Part shown: positions 26,324 to 35,092 of the stretch, one piece after another | Position numbering within the stretch: position 1 is the first letter of the stretch | How the letters are laid out: every line of letters begins with the position of its first letter | Assembly: GCA_024400455.1 (NCBI GenBank) | Contig: JAKSMU010000002.1 | Coordinates: 216,039-280,038 of the forward strand | DNA: 64,000 nucleotides | Direction of reading: 5' to 3' | Source of the DNA: Bacteroidales bacterium | GTDB lineage: Bacteria > Bacteroidota > Bacteroidia > Bacteroidales > F082 | Position numbers and translations under genes: made by a program | The notes under the pieces: model-generated | The model's input: only the letters and a program-made list of their open reading frames with translations | Databases searched by the model: none | Told to the model about the DNA's origin: nothing

Positions 26324-27385
26324 ATGAAACGGTCTATCAAAATTCTCTTATTGTTTTTAGTTTTGGCAACGGCATTCAGTTCGTGCAGCACGAAAGTCGA
26401 CCTTTATGCTGGTTATAAGGACATTCCGGTTGTTTATGGCCTGATAGATGTAACGCAGGACACAAATTATGTGAAAATCATCCGCGCTTTCTCAGGTAGT
26501 GATGATGCTTCAATCAACGCTGAGGAAGTGGCCATGATTCCTGATTCAAACAACTATCCTGGGAAGCTTGATGTTAGATTCTATGAATACAGGTGCAGGG
26601 AGACTGGCAGTTCATATTCTCCGACAGGGAGAGTCATCGTCTTAGACACGATTACCATTCATTCCAAGGTCCCGGGATCATTTTATTATCCGGATCAGAA
26701 AGTGTATTACACGACCGAAAGATTCAATGCAGATGAACAGGAGGGCCATTCCAGATATAAGTACAAATATCGTCTTGAAATCGTAAAAGGAAATGACACG
26801 ATTTCGAGTGAAACCAGTCTTGTCGGTGGCGATGGTTTCCGAATCACAACGATCAATGTTGACTTTGTCCCTACTTCTGAGGCACAGAGTAAAATAACTT
26901 TCTTTTCTGCAGCCAATGCCTATTTGTATGAGATTTCAATGGAGTTCAATTATAAAGAAAAGCATCCTCATCAGGATACCATTTGCAAGAAAGTGGAATG
27001 GTCGTTGGGTACTTATCATTATAATGAGTTGCATTGCACGGAATATTCCACCAGCAAGCAATACGATTTGCCGTATAATCACGCGACGTTGTTCAACTTG
27101 CTGTCATCCAGAATCGGTGGCGATACGCTTAATGTCACACGAATTATTGGCGACTTTAACATCAAGATTGCAGCTGGCGGTAATGAACTTTACAATTACA
27201 TCCAAGTGAATGAACCTTCAAGCAGTTTTGCCCAAAATGTCTCCGATTATACGAATATTGCCGGTGGTTATGGGGTGCTTTCATCGAGAATCAATATTTC
27301 CAAAAAGGTGAATTTATCAGCCAATACCATCACTACCCTTATCGATAAAAGCGGTTGGGGTTTCAAGCAGGATTTGGGTAAATGA
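26324..27385 (+). CDS. Lipoprotein, DUF4249-like
   Basis: A 353-aa lipoprotein with signal ending AFSSC (lipidated Cys about 21). The mature N-terminus STKVDLYAGYKDIPVVYGLIDVTQDTNYVKI has the form of DUF4249 proteins, whose first domain resembles the receptor-partner lipoproteins of Bacteroidota; the remainder is beta-rich. DUF4249 genes often sit beside TonB-type receptor genes, and one is divergently transcribed here (24013-26124), which suggests but does not prove a joint role in outer-membrane transport. It ends at a hairpin terminator (27400-27433). Confidence 0.6.
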   Translation: MKRSIKILLLFLVLATAFSSCSTKVDLYAGYKDIPVVYGLIDVTQDTNYVKIIRAFSGSDDASINAEEVAMIPDSNNYPGKLDVRFYEYRCRETGSSYSPTGRVIVLDTITIHSKVPGSFYYPDQKVYYTTERFNADEQEGHSRYKYKYRLEIVKGNDTISSETSLVGGDGFRITTINVDFVPTSEAQSKITFFSAANAYLYEISMEFNYKEKHPHQDTICKKVEWSLGTYHYNELHCTEYSTSKQYDLPYNHATLFNLLSSRIGGDTLNVTRIIGDFNIKIAAGGNELYNYIQVNEPSSSFAQNVSDYTNIAGGYGVLSSRINISKKVNLSANTITTLIDKSGWGFKQDLGK

Positions 27386-27399
27386 TATGACAAAAACGG

Positions 27400-27433
27400 A
27401 AATCCTCTGAGAGCAATCTTGGAGGATTTTTTG
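27400..27433 (+). terminator. Terminator of the 353-aa lipoprotein gene
   Basis: AAATCCTC and GAGGATTT pair across a 14-base loop and are followed by a T run. Confidence 0.78.
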
Positions 27434-27463
27434 TTACTAAGGCTTTTGATTGACTTATTTTTT

Positions 27464-27471
27464 TATCTTTG
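27464..27471 (+). promoter_or_regulatory. -7 promoter element of mutAB
   Basis: TATCTTTG lies 93 bases before the mutA ATG. The leader between is filled with the repeats at 27481-27560. Confidence 0.55.
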
Positions 27472-27480
27472 CAAGATTAT

Positions 27481-27560
27481 CTTGAGTTCATGAGTTTTTA
27501 AATCTTGAATCTTTAGTTTTTGAATCTTTAAATATTAAATATCAAATCTTTAAATCTACA
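27481..27560 (+). repeat. AT-rich leader repeats in front of mutA
   Basis: The leader contains repeated words TTGAATCTTTAAAT, GAATCTTT and AAATCTTTAAAT. The same words occupy the leader of glnA (12298-12383) in the same orientation relative to the gene. Confidence 0.55.
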
Positions 27561-27563
27561 TAC

Positions 27564-29414
27564 ATGGAAGAAAAAAAGAAACTTTTTGAGGAATTTCCAC
27601 CAGTAACCACCGAACAGTGGGAGGCTGTCATTGAGAAAGACCTCAAGGGCGCCGATTACAACAAGAAATTGGTGTGGAAAACTGCCGAAGGTTTTCCGGT
27701 AAGACCTTACTACCGTGCAGAAGACTTGCAACACATCACTTGGATGGGTGTTATGCCTAACCAGTTCCCGTTTGTCCGCGGCAACCGCAGTCAGGAAAAC
27801 AACTGGCTTATCCGTCAGGATATTATCGTGAATAATGTTGCCGAAGCCAACAAGCAGGCTCTCGATGCCATCAGCCGCGGCTGCAACAGCATTGGCTTCA
27901 AGCTGGAAAACAACAAGATTTACGATGCCATCGAAATCTCAACTTTGCTGAACGGCATCGACCAGAAGAAAGTCGAAATCAACCTGTTCAACAACAAGTA
28001 TCATCTCCCGCTGCTGGAAATGATGTCGAAAGTGCCGGAAGTGAAAGGTTCGCTCAACTACGACCCTCTGACACGCTATCTCCGCCGTGGCACTTGGTTT
28101 GTCAGCGAAACCACCGATATGGAACTGGCTTATATCATGGTGAAAGCCGAAATGCCTGATTTCCAAACCATCGGTGTCAACAGCCACATTTTCACCAACG
28201 CTGGTGCTACCATCGTTCAGGAAATGGCATTTGCCCTTTCAATTGGTGCCGAATACCTCGACCAACTGACTGAAAAAGGCCTGACTGTCGACGAAATCGC
28301 TCCAAAGATGCGTTTCAACGTAGCTGTCGGTCAGAATTACTTCATGGAACTGGCCAAGATGCGCGCTTACCGTTATTTGTGGGCCAACATCGTGAAGGCT
28401 TACGGAGGCAAGGAGGAAAACGCCAAGATGCACATCCACGCTTTCAATGCTGAAATCGGCATGAGCCTGTATGATGCTTACGTCAACATGCTGAGAACTA
28501 CCACCGGCACCATGTCGGCTGTCCTCGGCGGTGTCGATTCATTCTGCGTCACTCCATTCGATACGCCATTTGAAAATCCTACCGATTTCGCCAACAGAAT
28601 CTCACGCAACCAGCAGCTTATCCTGAAGGAAGAAGCTCATTTCGACAAGGTTGCCGACCCGGCCGCAGGTTCATATTACATTGAAAACCTCACCGATTCC
28701 ATCGCAAAGGCCGCTTGGGATCTGTTCAATAAGATTCAGGACGAAGGCGGTTATCTGGCTGCTGTCCGCAAGGGCTACATTCAGGCCTTGATTAAGGAAA
28801 GCGCTGCCAAGAAGTTCAGCAATGTGGCTACACGTCGCGAAACCATCCTCGGTACCAACCAGTTCCCGAACTTCACCGAAACGATGAAATTTGCTCCTGA
28901 AGCATGGGTCTTCGAAGCCAATGACCGTCGTGACGAAAATGCTGAAATTGAGACCATCGTGACGTTCCGCGCTGCTCAGCAGTTTGAACAGTTGCGCTAT
29001 GCTACCGATGTCTATGCTCAGAATCACAAACGCCCGGTTGCTTGGATGTTTACATACGGCAACCTCGCCATGCTGAAGGCTCGTTCCAACTTTGCTTCCA
29101 ACTTCTTTGCTTGTGCTGGCTTCCAAGTCGTCGACAACGCTGGTTTCAAGACTTTGGACGAAGGCATAGCTGCCGCTCGCGAAGTGAAGCCTGAAATCGT
29201 GGTCATCTGCTCATCGGATGAAGAATACGGCGAAGGCAATGCCCTCAAGATTTACGAAGCCCTGAAGAACGATACCATCGTGGTTTTGGCTGGCAATCCG
29301 GTCGGCACCGCCGATGTGTTGAAAGAAGCTGGCTTGCAGTATTTCATCCATGTGAAGAGCAACGTCCTCGAAACTTTACAGGAATTCCAACAAAAATTAG
29401 GTATAACAAAATGA
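27564..29414 (+). CDS. mutA: Methylmalonyl-CoA mutase small subunit
   Basis: A 616-aa subunit of the heterodimeric adenosylcobalamin-dependent mutase that interconverts succinyl-CoA and (R)-methylmalonyl-CoA; in Bacteroidota this serves propionate formation. The TIM-barrel CoA-binding part is visible (VRPYYRAEDLQH, QDIIVNNVAEANKQAL, FCVTPFDTPFENPTDFANRISRNQQ), as is a C-terminal Rossmann-like domain. As normal for MutA, the C-terminal domain lacks the DxHxxG cobalamin ligand motif, so this subunit does not bind B12. It is followed by mutB after a 105-base gap carrying inverted repeats. The base composition, high in GC at third positions, suggests strong expression. Confidence 0.95.
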   Translation: MEEKKKLFEEFPPVTTEQWEAVIEKDLKGADYNKKLVWKTAEGFPVRPYYRAEDLQHITWMGVMPNQFPFVRGNRSQENNWLIRQDIIVNNVAEANKQALDAISRGCNSIGFKLENNKIYDAIEISTLLNGIDQKKVEINLFNNKYHLPLLEMMSKVPEVKGSLNYDPLTRYLRRGTWFVSETTDMELAYIMVKAEMPDFQTIGVNSHIFTNAGATIVQEMAFALSIGAEYLDQLTEKGLTVDEIAPKMRFNVAVGQNYFMELAKMRAYRYLWANIVKAYGGKEENAKMHIHAFNAEIGMSLYDAYVNMLRTTTGTMSAVLGGVDSFCVTPFDTPFENPTDFANRISRNQQLILKEEAHFDKVADPAAGSYYIENLTDSIAKAAWDLFNKIQDEGGYLAAVRKGYIQALIKESAAKKFSNVATRRETILGTNQFPNFTETMKFAPEAWVFEANDRRDENAEIETIVTFRAAQQFEQLRYATDVYAQNHKRPVAWMFTYGNLAMLKARSNFASNFFACAGFQVVDNAGFKTLDEGIAAAREVKPEIVVICSSDEEYGEGNALKIYEALKNDTIVVLAGNPVGTADVLKEAGLQYFIHVKSNVLETLQEFQQKLGITK

Positions 29415-29512
29415 ATAAATCGGTTGTCGGTTATCGGTCATCAGTTTTCAGTCGTCGCTTTGCGCAACTGAAAACCGAAAACTGAGAACTGATAACCAAG
29501 AAAAGAAAGGAA
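29415..29512. repeat. Imperfect inverted repeat of ACTGAAAAC words between mutA and mutB
   Basis: GGTTATCGGTCATCAGTTTT on the left (about 29431-29450) is answered by AAAACTGAGAACTGATAACC on the right (about 29480-29500), giving a long imperfect hairpin between the two subunit genes. The ACTGAAAAC words also occur in front of hcp (about 9018-9030). Confidence 0.6.
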
Positions 29513-29519
29513 AAGTAAG

Positions 29520-31652
29520 ATGAAACCAAATTATAAAGACATCAACCTTAACGTTGTACCTGAAAACAATGCAACTTGCCCACAGGGTGAAAATTGGGAA
29601 ACTGCCGAACACATCATGGTGAAGCCTGCCTATACCGAGAAAGACCTCGAAGGCATGGAACACCTGAACTATGCTGCCGGTATCGCTCCTAATCTCCGTG
29701 GACCTTATTCAACTATGTATGTGATGCGTCCTTGGACCATCCGTCAATATGCCGGTTTCTCCACCGCCGAGGAATCAAACGCTTTCTATCGCCGCAACCT
29801 CGCCGCTGGCCAGAAGGGTCTGTCAGTCGCTTTCGACTTGGCTACTCACCGCGGCTACGATGCTGACCACGAGCGCGTAATGGGCGATGTGGGTAAGGCT
29901 GGCGTGAGCATCTGCTCGGTTGAAGACATGAAGGTCTTGTTCGACCAAATCCCGCTGAATCAAATGTCCGTTTCAATGACCATGAACGGTGCAGTTCTGC
30001 CAATTCTGGCTTTCTACATCGTCACGGCTTTGGAACAGGGCGCTAAATACGAAGAACTGCAAGGTACCATCCAGAACGACATCCTGAAGGAATTCATGGT
30101 GCGTAACACTTACATTTATCCACCTGAGTTCTCCATGCGTATCATTGCCGACATTTTTGAGTTCACTTCTCAAAACATGCCGAAGTTCAATTCCATCTCC
30201 ATCTCCGGTTACCACATGCAGGAAGCCGGTGCAACCTCCGACATCGAAATGGCTTACACCTTGGCCGACGGTTGGGATTACCTCCGCACTGGCGTCAAGG
30301 CTGGCCTGGACATTGATGCTTTCGCACCGCGTCTGTCATTCTTCTGGTGCTCGGGCATGAACCATTTCATGGAAATCGCCAAGATGCGTGCCGCCCGTAT
30401 GTTGTGGGCCAAGATTGTGAAGACCTTCAACCCGAAGAATCCTAAATCACTGGCACTGCGTACACACACCCAGACTTCAGGTTGGTCGCTGACCGAACAG
30501 GATCCATTCAACAACGTGGCCCGTACTTGCGTCGAAGCAATGGGCGCTGCTTTGGGTCACACCCAGTCGCTGCACACCAACGCTTTGGACGAAGCCATCG
30601 CTTTGCCAACCGATTTCTCGGCTCGTATTGCCCGTAACACCCAGATTTACATCCAGGAAGAAACCAACGTTTGCCGCGTCGTCGACCCATGGGCTGGTTC
30701 CTATTACGTTGAATCGCTCACCAAAGAAATCGCTGAACGCGCTTGGGGTCACATCATGGAAATCGAAGCCATGGGCGGTATGGCAAAGGCCATCGAAACG
30801 GGTCTGCCAAAGATGCGTATCGAAGAAGCCGCTGCCCGCAAGCAGGCTAAGATTGACTCAGGCCGTGAAATCATCGTCGGTATCAACAAATACCGCCTTG
30901 ACCACGAAGACCCAATCGAAACTCTCGAAGTGGACAACACCGCCGTGCGTGACGCTCAAATCAAGCGTTTGCAGCAGCTCCGCGCCAACCGCAACGAAGC
31001 CGATGTACAGCGTTGCCTGGATGCCATCACCAAGTCGGCTGAGACCGGCGAAGGCAACTTGCTGGCTCTCGCTGTCGAGGCTGCCAAGTGCCGCGCTACC
31101 TTGGGCGAAATCTCCATGGCATGCGAAAAGGTCGCTGGCCGTTACAAAGCAGTTATCCGTTCAATTTCAGGTGTTTATTCTATGGAAACAAAAGACGATG
31201 CAAAATTTGCCGAAGCCGTTGCCAAGGCTGATGAATTTGCCAAGATGGAAGGCCGCCGTCCGCGCATCATGATTGCCAAGATGGGTCAGGATGGTCACGA
31301 CCGTGGCGCTAAGGTTGTCGCTACAGGTTATGCCGACATAGGTTTCGATGTAGATATGGGACCTTTGTTCCAGACCCCAGCCGAAGCCGCTAAGCAGGCT
31401 GTCGAAAACGACGTCCACATTCTCGGCGTCAGCTCTTTGGCTGCCGGTCACAAGACCTTGGTGCCTCAGGTCATCGCTGAGTTGGAAAAGCTCGGTCGTC
31501 CCGACATCATGGTCACCGTGGGTGGCGTCATTCCTGCACAGGACTATCAGTTCCTCTATGATGCAGGTGCCGTTGCTATCTTCGGACCTGGCACCGTGGT
31601 CAGCGAATCAGCCATCAAGATGCTGGATCTGCTGATTGCTGCTCGGAAATGA
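29520..31652 (+). CDS. mutB: Methylmalonyl-CoA mutase large subunit, B12-binding
   Basis: A 710-aa catalytic subunit. The N-terminal part has [18 protein letters not shown] and [12 protein letters not shown] around the CoA channel and active site, with the catalytic [17 protein letters not shown] stretch near residue 325. The C-terminal B12-binding domain (about 580-710) has the base-off cobalamin ligand motif [10 protein letters not shown] (D-x-H-x-x-G), then [14 protein letters not shown] and [12 protein letters not shown]. The protein works as a MutA-MutB heterodimer with MeaB (16160-17272) as its GTPase chaperone. Length and motifs are typical. Confidence 0.97.
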   Translation: MKPNYKDINLNVVPENNATCPQGENWETAEHIMVKPAYTEKDLEGMEHLNYAAGIAPNLRGPYSTMYVMRPWTIRQYAGFSTAEESNAFYRRNLAAGQKGLSVAFDLATHRGYDADHERVMGDVGKAGVSICSVEDMKVLFDQIPLNQMSVSMTMNGAVLPILAFYIVTALEQGAKYEELQGTIQNDILKEFMVRNTYIYPPEFSMRIIADIFEFTSQNMPKFNSISISGYHMQEAGATSDIEMAYTLADGWDYLRTGVKAGLDIDAFAPRLSFFWCSGMNHFMEIAKMRAARMLWAKIVKTFNPKNPKSLALRTHTQTSGWSLTEQDPFNNVARTCVEAMGAALGHTQSLHTNALDEAIALPTDFSARIARNTQIYIQEETNVCRVVDPWAGSYYVESLTKEIAERAWGHIMEIEAMGGMAKAIETGLPKMRIEEAAARKQAKIDSGREIIVGINKYRLDHEDPIETLEVDNTAVRDAQIKRLQQLRANRNEADVQRCLDAITKSAETGEGNLLALAVEAAKCRATLGEISMACEKVAGRYKAVIRSISGVYSMETKDDAKFAEAVAKADEFAKMEGRRPRIMIAKMGQDGHDRGAKVVATGYADIGFDVDMGPLFQTPAEAAKQAVENDVHILGVSSLAAGHKTLVPQVIAELEKLGRPDIMVTVGGVIPAQDYQFLYDAGAVAIFGPGTVVSESAIKMLDLLIAARK

Positions 31653-31666
31653 TTAATTGATATAAA

Positions 31667-31689
31667 AGAGACGCGATAATCGTGTCTCT
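31667..31689. repeat. REP-like hairpin after mutB
   Basis: AGAGACGCG and CGTGTCTCT form a 9-bp near-perfect stem around a TAAT-type loop, without a T run, just before the true terminator. Short hairpins of this GAGACGCG type are dispersed in many Bacteroidota genomes. Confidence 0.5.
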
Positions 31690-31700
31690 ACAAAACAATT

Positions 31701-31738
31701 CAGGCTGACTGGAGTTTTCTAGTCAGCCTGATTTTTTT
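31701..31738 (+). terminator. Terminator of mutAB
   Basis: CAGGCTGACT and AGTCAGCCTG form a perfect 10-bp stem with a 10-base loop followed by A and seven Ts. Confidence 0.9.
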
Positions 31739-31762
31739 GAATACAATGTCAATTCGCTTTTT

Positions 31763-32284
31763 CTATTTTTCTCCCCATTTCAAAGGATAATTCGGACAGG
31801 TGCAGTAGGCTGATTCATTGAGGTAGAAGCGCAGTACCTGGGTTGTGCCGTCTGAGCCAATCGTTTCATAGGTGTCGAGCCAGCCATAACATAGTTTGTC
31901 CATATCAATGCGGTGGGCTATGCCGATATGTCGATAGGCAATGGGTAGGATTTCCTTTGAGCGTGTCCAGTTGTCGCTTGCGCCAACAGGATAATCTTCA
32001 TCGTTGTAATTGCCGATAAGCCAGTCTTCAGCCATTTTCAAATGGGCAGCATATTCTGCACCTGCTTCGGCAAAGCGGACCGTCATATCGGCATTGCCGT
32101 CTTCATCGAAATCAAAGAAGAGCGTATCCTGATAAAGCGAGTCGCAGTAAGGTTGGTTTATGTTGGCGGGAGGACTGTATTTCTTGTAAATGATTTTTCC
32201 CGTTTCGCCTTGAAAATCTACTTTTCTGCATGAGGCGAATGCGATAAGCAGTATGATGCAAATAATTAATGGTGTCTTTTTCAT
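31763..32284 (-). CDS. Lipoprotein of unknown function, 173 aa
   Basis: A 173-aa lipoprotein with a signal ending AFASC (lipidated Cys about 19), then a globular domain with DFDEDGNADMTVRF, a calcium-loop-like DxDxDGxxD arrangement seen in dockerin or FG-GAP-like repeats, and a CYGWLDTYETIG segment. I do not recognise the family. The ATG at 32282-32284 is chosen because the -7 box (32317-32324) lies between it and a longer possible start at 32335. No clear partner gene; it faces mutB tail to tail. Confidence 0.7.
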   Translation of the reverse strand: MKKTPLIICIILLIAFASCRKVDFQGETGKIIYKKYSPPANINQPYCDSLYQDTLFFDFDEDGNADMTVRFAEAGAEYAAHLKMAEDWLIGNYNDEDYPVGASDNWTRSKEILPIAYRHIGIAHRIDMDKLCYGWLDTYETIGSDGTTQVLRFYLNESAYCTCPNYPLKWGEK

Positions 32285-32316
32285 GTTGTTGATTTGTTTG
32301 TTGATTTGTTTCACCA

Positions 32317-32324
32317 CAAAAATA
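32317..32324 (-). promoter_or_regulatory. -7 promoter element of the 173-aa lipoprotein gene
   Basis: The minus strand reads TATTTTTG about 33 bases upstream of the start codon. Confidence 0.55.
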
Positions 32325-32354
32325 CACATTTTCATGATGAGAATAAAGGCATAA

Positions 32355-32395
32355 AAACAAAAAACCCCACCAATCGGGGAGAATGGTGGGGAAAA
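32355..32395 (-). terminator. Hairpin with T-rich 3' side on the minus strand
   Basis: CCCCACCA and TGGTGGGG form a perfect 8-bp stem, and the minus strand continues into TTTTTTG and further T residues. It would end any leftward transcript starting at the -7-like box at 32455-32462, giving an RNA of about 90 nucleotides. Read on the plus strand, it precedes a 17-codon frame. Confidence 0.6.
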
Positions 32396-32449
32396 ACAAT
32401 ATAAAGATTATGAAAAAAATCCGTAGTTATTTGTCTTTCTTTCGTTTGA
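32360..32449 (-). ncRNA. Candidate small RNA (or, on the other strand, leader peptide gene)
   Basis: A -7-like box TATATTTG (minus strand, 32455-32462) and the terminator hairpin at 32355-32395 bracket about 90 bases with no minus-strand gene. On the plus strand the same bases hold a 17-codon frame, 32410-32463, beginning MKKIRSYLSFF, with the hairpin 20 bases upstream. Only one of the two readings is likely to be right. I do not recognise an RNA family. Confidence 0.3.
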
Positions 32450-32539
32450 CGTTGCAAATATAAGCATTCTTTTTCAGTTGGTGCACTTTTTTTCAACTTT
32501 TTTCAAAAAAATGCTCTTTTTTGCCTTTTTCAACATAAT

Positions 32540-32592
32540 AAAAGACCACACAACCATTCCAGAACCGTAGTTCAGAATGATTGTGAAGTCTT
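32540..32592 (-). terminator. Terminator of yceD-rpmF
   Basis: On the minus strand AAGAC ... CACAATCATTC pairs with GAATGGTTGTG ... GTCTT and is followed by TTTTATT. The stem is long, with G-T pairs and an internal loop, and closes around a TACG loop flanked by GAAC/GTTC. It begins about 60 bases after the rpmF stop codon. Confidence 0.75.
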
Positions 32593-32651
32593 AGTTGCCT
32601 TAGAACAAGTCATTTGCTTGTCAGCGCGTTGTATGTTGAATCCGCCAGCAA

Positions 32652-32837
32652 TCACTGCTTGGCAGCCATGACTAATTGTCCTTTGTAATACAAATCGCCG
32701 TCGACATAGTATGCTCTATGCATGACGTGCATAGTACCTGTAACTGGGCAAACAGTTACGTTTGGGGTTTCTGCTTTGTAATGCGTTCTTCTCTTTGCGC
32801 CTCTGGTATGAGACTGTCTACGTTTAGGATGTGCCAT
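32652..32837 (-). CDS. rpmF: 50S ribosomal protein L32, zinc-free form
   Basis: A 61-aa ribosomal protein. MAHPKRRQSHTRGAKRRTHY is the L32 N-terminus, and NVTVCPVTGTMHVMHRAYY follows. Only one Cys is present, so the paired CxxC zinc knuckle of C+ L32 proteins is missing; this is the C- (zinc-independent) form known from other Bacteroidota. It follows yceD by 44 bases, the same yceD-rpmF order as in most bacteria, and ends at the hairpin at 32540-32592. Confidence 0.96.
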   Translation of the reverse strand: MAHPKRRQSHTRGAKRRTHYKAETPNVTVCPVTGTMHVMHRAYYVDGDLYYKGQLVMAAKQ

Positions 32838-32881
32838 TTTACCTTTATTTTAAAATGTTAATTACCAGTTGTTTATTATTT

Positions 32882-33400
32882 TCAATCAAGTTTTATATCC
32901 TTCAAAGCCGCCCATCGGGGATCCGTTTCATTTTCCGCTTCTGCTGTTGGTTCTTCCTCTTGCGACAGCATCTGCAACACTTCCGGATTACATTCACCTT
33001 CAGGATGAACCCTATGGATCGGTATCGAAAGGATGATGTATTCGTAAATCAAAGAACTGATGTCGAAATCGTGCTGGTCGGCAGGAACGACAACCACATC
33101 GTCCGACTCTTCGGCAGGTTCCGAACCGAACTTGACAAAGAAAACTTCATCGTTTTCAATCGGAATGTCAAATTCATCGGCGCAACGGTCACAAATCACT
33201 CTCACTTTGCCTTGCAATGTGAAGTTGAGTGTCATCATCAGCTCGGTCTTCTCAATGTCAAGGTCGATGGAGATGTTACCTTGGTGAATTTCAGAGTAAT
33301 CCATCCCCTCAAAGAAGTCATCCTTTATATCAAAATGATAGGAATGATTTCCCAACGCAAGACCGTTTACCGGTATCAGATATTCGTTTTCCTTCTCCAT
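32882..33400 (-). CDS. yceD: YceD/DUF177 family protein
   Basis: A 172-aa protein of the DUF177 family, encoded directly upstream of rpmF almost everywhere. The conserved core GKVRVICDRCADEFDIPIEN with its two Cys is present at about residues 64-84, and an acidic C-terminal part (SQEEEPTAEAENETDP) ends in DPRWAALKDIKL, the usual family ending. The family is linked to 23S rRNA or ribosome assembly, chiefly from plant and E. coli work. It is translated from the promoter at 33420-33427. Confidence 0.9.
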   Translation of the reverse strand: MEKENEYLIPVNGLALGNHSYHFDIKDDFFEGMDYSEIHQGNISIDLDIEKTELMMTLNFTLQGKVRVICDRCADEFDIPIENDEVFFVKFGSEPAEESDDVVVVPADQHDFDISSLIYEYIILSIPIHRVHPEGECNPEVLQMLSQEEEPTAEAENETDPRWAALKDIKLD

Positions 33401-33419
33401 TTTGCCTAAAATCGGGCTG

Positions 33420-33427
33420 CAAAAGTA
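33420..33427 (-). promoter_or_regulatory. -7 promoter element of yceD-rpmF
   Basis: The minus strand reads TACTTTTG, 20 bases upstream of the yceD ATG. Confidence 0.55.
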
Positions 33428-33481
33428 ATTAATTATTTGATATAGACCAATTTTTATTGAAAACTTATTTTCTTCAAATGC

Positions 33482-35092
33482 TTATTTTATTGATTCAGTG
33501 TTTTTTAATTCACTAACGGCACGTTGAAGAATATCGTCCATTTCTTCATATATTGGATAAAATCCCTCATCATCGAAAATGTTGCGTGCAATATAGGCTT
33601 TCAGCAGTATGTTGGCTTCGCGTCTTGCAACCTGTTTTTCTTTTTCTGTTCCATCCAGTCCTTTTTCTTTGGCTCGTTTCATCAGTTCGTTGAACATGGA
33701 ATCGTTCACTTTGAATGATTTTGCGAACTGTTCCACATTCTTGTAGTTGTTCAGTTCCTGACGGTGCATGTCGGTATAATCAAATGCATATTGGAACAGA
33801 ATGCCTGTGTTTACGATTTGGTTGAAGAAATATTCTGTGCTATCGTCAACCAATGGAACATAGATGTCAGGCATGATGCCTCCTCCGCCATAAACCACTT
33901 TCCCTTTAGGTGTGACAAACTTCAATGAATCAGCGAAATGAATGCTGTCGGCACTGAAAAGTTCGCCGTTTTCGTATCGTTCGTACGATTCGAACATGTA
34001 TTTTTCGCGGTCGCCATCGAAAGGTTTCTGGATGGAACGGCCGGTTGGCGTGTAGTAACGTGCTACGGTGAGGCGTATGGCTGAGTTTTCGGTTAGCATC
34101 ATTTGTTCCTGAACCAATCCTTTCCCGAAAGAGCGTCGTCCGATTATGGTCCCGCAGTCGTTGTCCTGCAAGGCTCCTGCAACGATTTCGCTAGCACTTG
34201 CCGATTCGCCGTCAATGAGGACAGTTACAGGCATGTCTTCCAGCATGCCGCGATGACGGGCTGTCATGTAATAGCGTGGACGGTTGCGTCCTTCAGTGTA
34301 GACAATCAGGCTTCCCTTGGGCAGAAATTCGTCGGCTATGTCGACAGCTGCCGAAAGGTAGCCGCCCGAGTTACCGCGCAGGTCGAACACTAGTTTTTTC
34401 ATGCCTTCGGCTTGCAGTTTCTTTATGGCTTTTACAAATTCGTTGTAGGTTGTCGCTGAGAATTTGCCTAGTTTCAGATAACCGATTTCATCGTCAAGCA
34501 TATAGGCGACTTCGACGCTGTAAGTTGGAATGACATCGCGGGTGATGGTGTAATCCATTAATCCGTCAATGCCACGGCGAAGTACTTGCACATTGACTTT
34601 TGTGTTCTTTGGGCCTTTCAGCAGGCGCATCACATCGTCGTTTTTCAGTTTTACACCGGCAACCAGTGAATCATCGACCTTGATGATGCGGTCGCCAGCC
34701 ATGATGCCGACTTTTTCCGAAGGACCGCCTTTAATCGTGTTGATGATGGTAATGGTGTCTTTTTCCAAACGGAATGAAACGCCAATGCCCTCAAAACTGC
34801 CTAAAAGCGGGTCGTTTATGGCATTAAATTCCTCTTCAGAAATGAATTGGCTGTGCGGGTCGAGTTCATCCATCATGGCAGCTATGGCGTTTTCCTCGAT
34901 TTCGTTGATGTCGACGGAGTCGACGTACTCCTCATTAATATATGTCATCACGGCATCGAACTTGCTATTGCCTGATTTGGCAATCGACAAGGCCTTTTTC
35001 ACATTGCCCATATTGACATAAAGTCCGATAAGGACACCTGCTGCCAATGCGACAAGAAAATAAATCGGATGTGGTTTTCTGTTGTCTTCCAT
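33482..35092 (-). CDS. S41-family C-terminal processing peptidase
   Basis: A 536-aa periplasmic serine protease of the Ctp/Tsp family. An N-terminal membrane anchor (about residues 9-27), an S41 N-terminal helix, a PDZ domain (about 95-180, SFRLEKDTITIINTIKGGPSEKVG) and the catalytic core are present. The nucleophile Ser is in DGESASASEIVAG and the Lys base in GRRSFGKGLVQ. Such enzymes trim or degrade exported proteins from the C-terminus. Its ATG overlaps the fabD stop codon by one base (TGATG), so translation is probably coupled to fabD. Confidence 0.92.
   Translation of the reverse strand: MEDNRKPHPIYFLVALAAGVLIGLYVNMGNVKKALSIAKSGNSKFDAVMTYINEEYVDSVDINEIEENAIAAMMDELDPHSQFISEEEFNAINDPLLGSFEGIGVSFRLEKDTITIINTIKGGPSEKVGIMAGDRIIKVDDSLVAGVKLKNDDVMRLLKGPKNTKVNVQVLRRGIDGLMDYTITRDVIPTYSVEVAYMLDDEIGYLKLGKFSATTYNEFVKAIKKLQAEGMKKLVFDLRGNSGGYLSAAVDIADEFLPKGSLIVYTEGRNRPRYYMTARHRGMLEDMPVTVLIDGESASASEIVAGALQDNDCGTIIGRRSFGKGLVQEQMMLTENSAIRLTVARYYTPTGRSIQKPFDGDREKYMFESYERYENGELFSADSIHFADSLKFVTPKGKVVYGGGGIMPDIYVPLVDDSTEYFFNQIVNTGILFQYAFDYTDMHRQELNNYKNVEQFAKSFKVNDSMFNELMKRAKEKGLDGTEKEKQVARREANILLKAYIARNIFDDEGFYPIYEEMDDILQRAVSELKNTESIK

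Noticed and set aside
31667..31689. mutB terminator
   Set aside because: The hairpin lacks a T run and a much better terminator follows at 31701-31738; it is listed as a REP-like hairpin instead.
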